A stretch of DNA of 7,498 bases from Burkholderiaceae bacterium. GTDB lineage: Bacteria; Pseudomonadota; Gammaproteobacteria; Burkholderiales; Burkholderiaceae. The number at the start of each line of letters is the position of its first letter. The first letter of the stretch is position 1. Below are positions 1-5,586 of the stretch, in pieces. The notes beneath the pieces are model-generated. The model was not told the origin of the DNA. It searched no databases and worked only from the letters and a program-made list of their open reading frames with translations. The stretch spans positions 1 through 7,498 of the forward strand of contig CANGWT010000078.1 in assembly GCA_947457745.1 (NCBI GenBank), in the 5' to 3' direction. The position numbers were made by a program, and so were the translations under genes.

Positions 1-687
1 ACTTTTATCCATCACACCAGGAATATTGGTCATCATGACTAATTTCTCTGCATGCAAAATTTCTGCCATCTTGCCAGCCACCAAGTCAGCATTAATGTTG
101 TATGCCTGACCTTCTTCGCTAAACCCAATTGGAGAGATCACCGGAATAAAGGCATCATCCTGCAATGCTTTTACAACTGCAGGGTTAATCGCGTCAATCT
201 CACCAACAAAACCTAAATCAATGGTCCCGCCAGCGTTCTTTTCATCTGCAACTAGCATCTTTTTTGCACGAATCAAGCCGCCATCCTTACCAGTCAAACC
301 AACTGCTTGACCACCAAAGTGATTAATCAACATCACAATATCTTGCTGCACTTCGCCACCGAGAACCCACTCGACCACTTCCATAGTCTCTTCATCGGTC
401 ACACGCATGCCTTGAATAAAGGTACCGGTCTTACCAATCTTCTTCAGAGCTTCATCAATTTGTGGGCCACCGCCATGCACCACTACGGGGTTCATGCCAA
501 CTAGTTTGAGCAAAATGACATCACGTGCAAAGCTTTCTTTCAGGCGCTCTTCGACCATCGCGTTTCCACCGTACTTAATCACAATAGTCTTACCGTGATA
601 AGCGCGAATGTAAGGCAAGGCCTCAGCCAAAATCTCCGCCTTTAGTAAAGGAGGGATGTCACTAATAGATGGGGATTGCTTTGTCAT
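1..687 (-). CDS. argB: Acetylglutamate kinase (ArgB), N-terminal 229 residues; 3' end outside the window
   Basis: This cytoplasmic enzyme phosphorylates N-acetyl-L-glutamate with ATP, the second step of arginine biosynthesis. I translated it from the ATG at 687-685; the frame stays open to the left edge, giving 229 residues ending in TNIPGVMDKS. Diagnostic amino-acid-kinase motifs are present: KYGGNAM with the phosphate-binding lysine at K38, HGGGPQ at about 71-76, GMRVTDEETMEVVEWVLGG, GLTGKDGGL and YNINADLVAG. The family is usually about 295-300 residues, so roughly 70 C-terminal residues lie off the edge; nothing suggests a broken gene. About 30 residues precede KYGG, including ILAEALPYIRAYHGKT. 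This matches the N-terminal helix of arginine-inhibited hexameric enzymes such as the Pseudomonas aeruginosa one, so feedback inhibition by arginine is a reasonable inference. It lies 27 bases downstream of dksA. No good Shine-Dalgarno sequence is seen before the ATG, so the exact start is less certain than the identity. Confidence 0.96.
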   Translation of the reverse strand, partial: MTKQSPSISDIPPLLKAEILAEALPYIRAYHGKTIVIKYGGNAMVEERLKESFARDVILLKLVGMNPVVVHGGGPQIDEALKKIGKTGTFIQGMRVTDEETMEVVEWVLGGEVQQDIVMLINHFGGQAVGLTGKDGGLIRAKKMLVADEKNAGGTIDLGFVGEIDAINPAVVKALQDDAFIPVISPIGFSEEGQAYNINADLVAGKMAEILHAEKLVMMTNIPGVMDKS

Positions 688-714
688 TGCTGCTTTTATA
701 TTCAGTCTAGTAAA

Positions 715-1203
715 TTAATCGCCAAACAACTTTTGACGCAGTTCACGGCGCTCTTGCGCCTCTAGAGAGAGATTGGCTGTTGGGCGTGCAATAAGACGGT
801 TGAGGCCAATCGGCTCGCCGGTCTCTTCACACCAGCCGTAATCACCAGACTCAATACGAGCTAAAGCCTGCTCTACTTTTTTTAATAACTTACGCTCGCG
901 ATCACGTGTGCGTAGCTCAAGAGCATGCTCTTCCTCGATCGTTGCGCGATCGGCTGGATCTGGAACCAAAATGTTTTCGCGCAAATGCTCTGTCGTCTCC
1001 GAAGCATTCTTCAGAATGTCTGCTTTTAAGGTCAATAACTTCTGACGGAAAAAATCTAACTGGCTGGCATTCATATAGTCCTTTTCGGACATCTTGAGTA
1101 ATTCAGCTTCTGTTAAAGGGGCACCTTTGGCAGCTTTTGTGCTTGCCGCTTTACTTGGGGCTTTTGCTGTTGCCGTAGATTTCGTTGGTGTTTTTACCGT
1201 CAT
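715..1203 (-). CDS. dksA: RNA polymerase-binding transcription factor DksA, with a degenerate (C-T-S-A) zinc finger
   Basis: DksA binds in the secondary channel of RNA polymerase and works with ppGpp to reset rRNA, ribosomal-protein and amino-acid promoters. The 162-residue product has a Lys/Ala/Thr/Ser/Pro-rich tail (1-28), the conserved DYMNASQLDFF segment (42-52), and a coiled coil whose tip carries DPADRA (82-87), keeping the two aspartates and the alanine needed for DksA activity in E. coli. A globular end follows (GDYGWCEETGEPIGL, ARPTANLSLEA). The four zinc cysteines of E. coli DksA correspond here to C125, T128, S146 and A149, with the usual x2-x17-x2 spacing, so only one cysteine remains and classical zinc binding is unlikely. 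The fold could be zinc-free, as in P. aeruginosa DksA2, and as I recall this form is common in Burkholderiales. The ATG at 1203 has GGAAAG six bases upstream. The tail makes it longer than the 151-residue E. coli protein. The gene follows a 113-base gap and probably co-transcribes argB. Confidence 0.95.
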   Translation of the reverse strand: MTVKTPTKSTATAKAPSKAASTKAAKGAPLTEAELLKMSEKDYMNASQLDFFRQKLLTLKADILKNASETTEHLRENILVPDPADRATIEEEHALELRTRDRERKLLKKVEQALARIESGDYGWCEETGEPIGLNRLIARPTANLSLEAQERRELRQKLFGD

Positions 1204-1209
1204 TTCATT

Positions 1210-1215
1210 CTTTCC
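1210..1215 (-). promoter_or_regulatory. Ribosome binding site of dksA
   Basis: The minus strand reads GGAAAG followed by six bases (AATGAA) and the ATG at 1203-1201. Spacing and sequence support this start for the long form of DksA that includes the basic N-terminal tail, rather than the internal methionine M38 (MSEKDYMN). Confidence 0.6.
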
Positions 1216-1266
1216 ATGGATCTAAATCATTATTACTTCATTCTGCCAAAGTTTTACTACCCTTTA

Positions 1267-1288
1267 GCCAATATTTATCAATATTGAC
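1267..1288. repeat. AT-rich inverted repeat between the COG0523 gene and dksA
   Basis: The arms AATATTG and CAATATT flank a four-base spacer (TATC on the plus strand). They extend at each end through a C-G pair, one mismatch or wobble position and a G-C pair, to arms of nine (GCCAATATT and AATATTGAC). In the minus-strand transcript this could form a nine-pair stem with a GAUA loop. It lies 64-85 bases before the dksA start. It could be an operator, a leader-RNA hairpin or a weak processing signal; without a following T run it is not a standard terminator. Chance occurrence in AT-rich DNA is possible. Confidence 0.45.
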
Positions 1289-1316
1289 CGTGGCGGCGGA
1301 TTGTACTTTAAATTCT

Positions 1317-2357
1317 CTAGGTCAAACAGCCCTCAAGCCCAGCTAGCAGGGTGTCTTTGGGTAAATCTATCCCGATAAAGACCATGCGGGTTTGCTTGGG
1401 TTCGGTACCCCATAAACCAGCCATATCGCTGCCCATCATCTGATGGACGCCCTGAAACACGACTTTTCGGTTGCTCCCCTTCACATAGAGGACGCCTTTG
1501 TAGCGCAACATCTTCTCTCCGAAGACCTCCAAAATACCGCCCAGGAAGTCCTCTAATTTTTTATGGTCAAAGGGTTTATCACTACGAAAAACGAAGGATT
1601 GGATGCGGTCTGTATGCCCTGCATGACCATGATGATCGTGACTATGGTCATGGCCGCAGGTACTGTGATCGTGGTGGTCATGACTATGTTCATGATCGTC
1701 TTGCCCTAGGAAATGAGGATCAATATCGAGCTTCGCGTTCAAATTAAAGCCCTTGAGATCCAAAACAGCATCCAAAGGAACGACCCCTTTAGAAATCCCC
1801 TGAATCGGTGCGCGGGGGTTCATATGCATTAGGCGATTACGTAAAGCGTCTACTTCGGCGGGTGTCACCAAATCCGTCTTGGTAATAAAAATTTGATCCG
1901 CAAAGCCTACTTGGCGCTGCGCCTCTTCATGCTCAGTTAGTTGTTGCGGGCCATGCTTGGCATCCACTAAAGTGACTACAGCATCTAGAACATAGTGGTC
2001 CGCTACGTCATCATCCATAAAGAAGGTTTGAGCGACTGGACCTGGGTTAGCCACTCCAGTGGTTTCAATGACCACGCGCTCAAAGCTAATTTTTTTATCC
2101 CTTCGTTGCTCCCAAAGCTCATTAAGGGCTTCAACCAGGTCTCCACGAATGGTGCAGCAAATGCAGCCATTGCTCATTTGCACAATATTTTCTTGATTGT
2201 CTTGAACCAAGATGTCGTTGTCGATATTTTCTTCGCCGAACTCGTTCTCTATCACGGCAATTTTTTTGCCATGCTGCTCAGTCAGAATATGTTTAAGCAA
2301 AGTGGTTTTGCCGCTACCTAAAAAGCCTGTGAGAATTGTTACCGGAATTAACGCCAT
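1317..2357 (-). CDS. COG0523 family metal-handling GTPase (CobW/YjiA/ZNG1-like), with His-rich loop
   Basis: This is a cytoplasmic G3E P-loop GTPase thought to deliver or insert metal ions, often zinc. I start it at the ATG at 2357, giving 346 residues, because AGGA lies six bases upstream (AGGACCAAAAATG). A TTG five codons earlier would put that motif inside the gene. Visible elements in order: Walker A GFLGSGKT (11-18), ENEFGE (37-42), the metal-binding CICC within NGCICC (63-68), the Walker-B-type ETTG (98-101), TKTD (159-162) in the NKxD position, a His/Asp-rich stretch (222-248, 13 histidines), and a CobW C-terminal domain from about 250. The MALIPVTILTGFLG start is typical of the family. 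Calling it the cobalamin enzyme CobW would be unsafe: no cobalamin gene is nearby, and the neighbours are xerC and dksA. The substrate metal and client protein cannot be read from the sequence. The zinc-poor form of DksA next door makes zinc homeostasis the leading inference. Confidence 0.92.
   Translation of the reverse strand: MALIPVTILTGFLGSGKTTLLKHILTEQHGKKIAVIENEFGEENIDNDILVQDNQENIVQMSNGCICCTIRGDLVEALNELWEQRRDKKISFERVVIETTGVANPGPVAQTFFMDDDVADHYVLDAVVTLVDAKHGPQQLTEHEEAQRQVGFADQIFITKTDLVTPAEVDALRNRLMHMNPRAPIQGISKGVVPLDAVLDLKGFNLNAKLDIDPHFLGQDDHEHSHDHHDHSTCGHDHSHDHHGHAGHTDRIQSFVFRSDKPFDHKKLEDFLGGILEVFGEKMLRYKGVLYVKGSNRKVVFQGVHQMMGSDMAGLWGTEPKQTRMVFIGIDLPKDTLLAGLEGCLT
1614..1694 (-). other. 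Histidine-rich metal-binding segment within the COG0523 GTPase
   Basis: Residues 222-248 contain 13 histidines, several aspartates and one cysteine (C234), built from HxH and HDHH units such as HDHHDHSTCGHDHSHDHHGH. The DNA is correspondingly repetitive, with CATGA/CATGAC-like units. Such loops in COG0523 proteins are known or presumed to buffer zinc, nickel or cobalt. The segment links the GTPase domain to the C-terminal domain and varies in length between relatives. Confidence 0.85.
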
Positions 2358-2423
2358 TTTTGGTCCTATCAAAATCTATAAATACATTCCCCAAATGGGA
2401 AACCTTCTATCTTACCGAGTTCT
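2358..2423 (-). promoter_or_regulatory. 66-base gap between xerC and the COG0523 gene
   Basis: The gap contains a good Shine-Dalgarno (AGGA, 2364-2367, minus strand) and a short inverted repeat, TTCCC-CAAAT-GGGAA, at 2387-2401. An AT-rich stretch, TGTATTTATAGATTTTGAT, follows in the minus-strand direction. The arms are only five bases long and no T run follows, so this is not a credible terminator. The AT-rich part could hold a weak promoter, but I could not match -35 and -10 hexamers well. The gene may simply be read through from xerC. Confidence 0.3.
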
Positions 2424-3425
2424 TCAAGCTTTGCCAGCTTTCGCACGGGGATGCGCTTTGTCATATGCCTGCGCTAAGTGCTGGAAGTCTAAAGTGGTGT
2501 AAATCTGGGTGCTGGCGATGCTGGCGTGCCCCAACATCTCCTGCACCGCCCTCAAATCCTGAGAAGACTGCAATACATGGCTAGCGAAGCTATGGCGCAT
2601 CATGTGCGGGTGCACGTGGGTGGGCAGACCCGCCCGCATGGCTAAGGTGCGTAAGCGCGCCTGAACGGTGCGGGGAGATAAACGCGCTCCCGTAGCAGAA
2701 ATAAATAACGCTATCGATACATCTGCCTGCTCAAGTAGGTCTCGAGCAGCACGCCAGACTTTGAGAGATTGCATGGCAGGACCACCAATAGGTACTGAGC
2801 GACGTTTACCACCCTTACCCAAAACCGTTACTTCTGCAGCATCCCAATCCAGCCAGCCCGCAGACTCATGCTGACGATCCTTGCTTTGCATCACATCAAT
2901 GCCCAGCAGCTCAGATAAACGCAGCCCAGAGGAATACAACAAATCAATGATTGCAGCATCACGCACCGTCTCTAGATCCTTCTTTTCTGCAGCTTCTTTG
3001 ACGGCCTGATTTACCAAAGAGAGTGCCTGCTCAACTGATAGTGCTTTGGGCAACGACTTCAAACGTTTAGGAGCCTTCACATCATCAACAGGATTGGCAA
3101 TCAAATTTGCAGTGGCTCGACCTGCTTGCGCATCACGGCGTGCATCTTTCTCGGTCAACCAGTCATACCAGCCGCGCCAAGCAGAAAGCGCTCTTGCAAT
3201 CGTGCGAGATGATTTCCCCTTTGAATGAAGGCGCCCCGCCCAGCGACGTACATGAGCATTGCTTACCTTTAACAAATCAATAGCATCATCTGCTGCCAGA
3301 ACCTGCAACTCGCTCAGATCCAGACGGTACGCTTTAAGTGTATGCGGTGAGAGCTGCCTTAATACATGCAGCTCGTGCAAATACTCTTGCACCAGGGGAT
3401 GCAGATTAGCTGGTACTTGGCTCAT
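2424..3425 (-). CDS. xerC: Tyrosine recombinase XerC
   Basis: XerC acts with XerD at the dif site to resolve chromosome dimers at cell division. The product is 333 residues from the ATG at 3425, beginning MSQVPANLHPLVQEYLHEL. The N-terminal SAM-like DNA-binding domain covers about 8-110 and includes SPHTLKAYRLDL. All six catalytic residues of the family are visible: R169 in SSGLRLSEL, K204 in LGKGGKRR, H274 and R277 in HMMRHSF, H300 in MLGHASI, and nucleophile Y309 in TQIYTTLD. The spacing from R169 to K204 is longer than in E. coli XerC because of an insert around SKDRQHESAGWLDWD; as I recall, similar inserts occur in other betaproteobacterial XerC proteins. The start overlaps the end of the DUF484 gene by 20 bases, with only a weak AGG before it, suggesting coupled translation. 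An upstream TTG at 3560 is rejected because it lies deep within the DUF484 gene. Core-gene neighbours argue against a phage or integron integrase. Confidence 0.95.
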   Translation of the reverse strand: MSQVPANLHPLVQEYLHELHVLRQLSPHTLKAYRLDLSELQVLAADDAIDLLKVSNAHVRRWAGRLHSKGKSSRTIARALSAWRGWYDWLTEKDARRDAQAGRATANLIANPVDDVKAPKRLKSLPKALSVEQALSLVNQAVKEAAEKKDLETVRDAAIIDLLYSSGLRLSELLGIDVMQSKDRQHESAGWLDWDAAEVTVLGKGGKRRSVPIGGPAMQSLKVWRAARDLLEQADVSIALFISATGARLSPRTVQARLRTLAMRAGLPTHVHPHMMRHSFASHVLQSSQDLRAVQEMLGHASIASTQIYTTLDFQHLAQAYDKAHPRAKAGKA

Positions 3426-4080
3426 AAGCCTGGATGCGATCCAAAGCTGCAGCGGTGAGTTCAGCAATCTGACGCAAATAAAACGCGCCCATATCTGCAG
3501 TAAAACGGGACTCGTCTTTACTTGCCAATAAAAGCACTGCGGGTGATTGCACCATACCAATACTTTTACCTAATGGCAGGCCAATAGCGACCATACTTTG
3601 CCACTCAGGATCGATAGTCACTTGAGTTGCCAACAAATCTACGCTCGCTGCAGCTAACTCTTTGGCAGAACCGCATAGCGGAGTATCAATCCACGGGCCA
3701 AATGCTGAATTAGGTGATAAGAGTTGTGCCGACTCGACTTCAAACACTTCTGCCAAACCTGCGGTCACTGCAGACTCCACATCCACCTTGCTATTGGCGC
3801 TCATTAAACGCAATAACCAAGCCACTAAGCTTTGCTGAGTTTTGTCATTCCGACTTCCAAAGTGCAACATCTCACTCAAGCGACGATTGAGCTCTTGATT
3901 CTGTGTGCGCAACAAAGTCATCTGGCGCTCTTGCAAGGAGATTGCACGATCCTCGTGGGGATGTTTTAAACGAATTTCGTTTAAGAGATTAGCGTAACGA
4001 TCAAAGAAGCCAGGGGTGGCACGCAACCACTCTGCTACCAATTCTTCTTGTTCGGCCTGCTGAGGATCGATTGCGCTCAT
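3406..4080 (-). CDS. DUF484 family protein (GAF-like), overlapping xerC
   Basis: This is a 224-residue cytoplasmic protein of unknown function in the DUF484 family (YigA in E. coli). Visible parts are an acidic N-terminal helix (7-20), the family block ATPGFFDRYANLLNEIRLKHPHEDRAISL (about 21-49), a charged helix likely to form a coiled coil (ERQMTLLRTQNQELNRRL, 51-68), and a GAF-like region from about 82 with VAIGLPLG and AVLLLASKDESRFTADMGAFYLRQI near its end. There is no signal peptide or membrane segment. In gammaproteobacteria this gene typically lies between dapF and xerC. Here dapF is absent and gatB is upstream, but the link to xerC is kept and the two frames overlap by 20 bases. That association suggests, but does not prove, a role connected to recombination or division. 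The ATG at 4080 follows an AAGAGATAG purine-rich stretch. No catalytic residues can be named. Confidence 0.88.
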   Translation of the reverse strand: MSAIDPQQAEQEELVAEWLRATPGFFDRYANLLNEIRLKHPHEDRAISLQERQMTLLRTQNQELNRRLSEMLHFGSRNDKTQQSLVAWLLRLMSANSKVDVESAVTAGLAEVFEVESAQLLSPNSAFGPWIDTPLCGSAKELAAASVDLLATQVTIDPEWQSMVAIGLPLGKSIGMVQSPAVLLLASKDESRFTADMGAFYLRQIAELTAAALDRIQAYEPSTS

Positions 4081-4116
4081 CTATCTCTTTCTCGCTTATT
4101 GTCTGATTTAACTTTT

Positions 4117-5586
4117 TTAGCTCAACTTTTTACGCAGAAGCTCATTCACTTGACCTGGATTGGCTTTGCCTTGTGAGGCTTTCATAATCTGGCCCACTAA
4201 GGCATTAAATGCTTTTTCCTTGCCAGAGCGGAACTCTTCAACAGACTTCTCGTTGGCCGCTAATACCTTATCGATCATGGCTTCAAGCTCACCGCTATCG
4301 CTAATCTGCTTCAAACCTTTAACCTCAATCACTTGATCAACAGTGCTGATGGCTTTGCCTGCGATAGCGTCCTCCCACAAAATAGCGAAGATATCTTTTG
4401 CAATCTTGTTGGAAATCGTGCCATCTGCTACGCGAGTTAATAGTGGCGCCAAATGTTCCGCTTTTAATGGCGCATCTGCAGTAGCGATTCCAGCACGATT
4501 TAGTGATGAAGCAAACTCACCCGCAATCAGGTTAGCCGCAGCTTTTGCTAAAGACTTACCAACAATTGCAAGTAACTTTTCAAATATCTTGGCAGTGTCA
4601 CGATCTTGTGTGAGTAGTTGCGTATCGTAGGTGCTTAAGCCAAATTCTCTTTGCCACTGTTCACGAAGCTGTGCCGGTAAAGCTGGCATTTGGCTACGCA
4701 CATCGGCAATCCAAGCATCATCAATTACTACCGGCAACAAATCCGGATCCGGGAAATAGCGATAGTCATTAGCGTCTTCTTTACTCCGCATACTGCGAGT
4801 TTCTTGACGATCTGGATCGTATAGGCGAGTTTCTTGAACCACTTTGCCACCATCCTCAATCAGTTCAATTTGTCTACGCACTTCATATTGAATCGCCTCT
4901 TCCAAAAAGCGGAAAGAATTTAAGTTCTTAATTTCGCAGCGGGTACCAAATTCTTTTTGGCCTACAGGCCGAACAGATACGTTGGCATCACAACGGAAAG
5001 AACCTTCCTGCATATTGCCATCGCACACACCTAACCACACTACTAATGCATGTAATGCTTTTGCATACGCAACTGCTTCAGCTGCACTGCGCATCACTGG
5101 CTCGGTCACAATTTCCAGTAATGGTGTGCCGGCACGGTTTAAGTCGATGCCACTGGATGCTTCGCCATGTGGGCCCAAGAATCCCTCTTCATGAACTGAC
5201 TTACCAGCATCCTCTTCCATATGGGCGCGTGTGAGGTCGACCACCTTAACTTGATCGCCAACCAAAATCTCTAGATGACCGCCGATAACTATAGGGTGAT
5301 CCATCTGGCTAATCTGATACCCCTTTGGTAAGTCAGGATAGAAATAATTCTTACGAGCAAAAATACTTGCTGGTGAAATCTTGGCATTTACTGCCAAACC
5401 AAAACGAATGGCATGCTCAACAGCTTGGCGATTCAATACTGGCAAGACGCCAGGTAAAGCCAAGTCTACTGCGCAGGCTTGGGTGTTAGGGTCAGCACCA
5501 AAGCGCGTACTCGCACCACTAAAAATTTTAGATTGTGTTTGCAGTTGTGCGTGGGTCTCAAGACCAATAACGATTTCCCATTGCAT
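4117..5586 (-). CDS. gatB: Aspartyl/glutamyl-tRNA(Asn/Gln) amidotransferase subunit B
   Basis: GatB is the tRNA-binding and kinase subunit of GatCAB. It activates the side-chain carboxylate of Asp-tRNA(Asn) or Glu-tRNA(Gln) with ATP, then uses ammonia from GatA to amidate it. The 489-residue length is normal. Visible features are the WEIVIGLETHAQL start, KNYFYPDLPKGYQISQ (79-94), the family signature GIDLNRAGTPLLE (146-158), MQEGSFRCDANVSVRP in the active-site cradle (192-207), DYRYFPDPDLLP (274-285), and the C-terminal helical and YqeY-like tail ending in KANPGQVNELLRKKLS. Two adjacent ATGs are possible (5589 and 5586). I chose the second because GAGGTGG upstream is better spaced from it; its A is shared with the gatA stop, TGATG. 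Continuing further upstream to a 500-residue form would add MAFASSKRGG-type residues encoded inside gatA, which is not credible. The stop is 36 bases before the DUF484 start, without a terminator. Confidence 0.96.
   Translation of the reverse strand: MQWEIVIGLETHAQLQTQSKIFSGASTRFGADPNTQACAVDLALPGVLPVLNRQAVEHAIRFGLAVNAKISPASIFARKNYFYPDLPKGYQISQMDHPIVIGGHLEILVGDQVKVVDLTRAHMEEDAGKSVHEEGFLGPHGEASSGIDLNRAGTPLLEIVTEPVMRSAAEAVAYAKALHALVVWLGVCDGNMQEGSFRCDANVSVRPVGQKEFGTRCEIKNLNSFRFLEEAIQYEVRRQIELIEDGGKVVQETRLYDPDRQETRSMRSKEDANDYRYFPDPDLLPVVIDDAWIADVRSQMPALPAQLREQWQREFGLSTYDTQLLTQDRDTAKIFEKLLAIVGKSLAKAAANLIAGEFASSLNRAGIATADAPLKAEHLAPLLTRVADGTISNKIAKDIFAILWEDAIAGKAISTVDQVIEVKGLKQISDSGELEAMIDKVLAANEKSVEEFRSGKEKAFNALVGQIMKASQGKANPGQVNELLRKKLS

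Larger units (their letters stand above)
1204..1316 (-). promoter_or_regulatory. Intergenic region upstream of dksA, possible promoter region
   Basis: This 113-base gap between the COG0523 GTPase and dksA is the longest in the window and the most likely place for a dksA promoter. It is AT-rich near dksA (for example AAGTAATAATGATTTAG on the minus strand) and contains an inverted repeat at 1267-1288. I could not pair a good -35 with a good -10 at proper spacing, so no specific promoter is called. No rho-independent terminator for the upstream gene is evident, because no hairpin is followed by a T run in the minus-strand direction. I see no TATA-rich palindrome resembling a gammaproteobacterial Zur box. 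Confidence 0.35.

Noticed and set aside
307..504. Plus-strand 65-codon open frame opposite argB
   Set aside because: It lies fully antisense to conserved ArgB codons; its histidine-rich appearance mirrors ordinary codons of the opposite strand.
1317..2357. Assignment as CobW of cobalamin biosynthesis
   Set aside because: COG0523 proteins are commonly labelled CobW, but no cobalamin gene is in the window, and the His-rich loop and neighbours fit a general metal chaperone better.
2358..2372. TTG start five codons upstream of the COG0523 gene
   Set aside because: It would place the good AGGA ribosome binding site inside the coding sequence. MALIPVTILTGFLG from the ATG at 2357 is the typical family N-terminus.
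2387..2401. TTCCC-CAAAT-GGGAA as a terminator after xerC
   Set aside because: The stem is only five pairs and no T run follows in the direction of transcription.
1995..2584. Overlapping plus-strand open frames opposite the COG0523 gene and xerC
   Set aside because: They are antisense shadows of conserved genes, with no recognisable domains and no supporting ribosome binding sites.
2424..3425. Mobile-element or integron integrase
   Set aside because: All family motifs fit XerC, the neighbours are core genes (DUF484, gatCAB, dksA), and no attachment-site repeats or cargo genes are visible.
3426..3560. N-terminal extension of xerC to a TTG start, adding 45 residues
   Set aside because: It would overlap the well-supported DUF484 gene by about 155 bases. 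The added residues (MVWCNHPQCFYW...) do not look like XerC, and the ATG at 3425 fits the family start.
4081..4116. A/T run after the gatB stop as a rho-independent terminator
   Set aside because: On the transcribed strand it is an A run without a preceding GC-rich hairpin, so read-through into the DUF484 gene is more likely.
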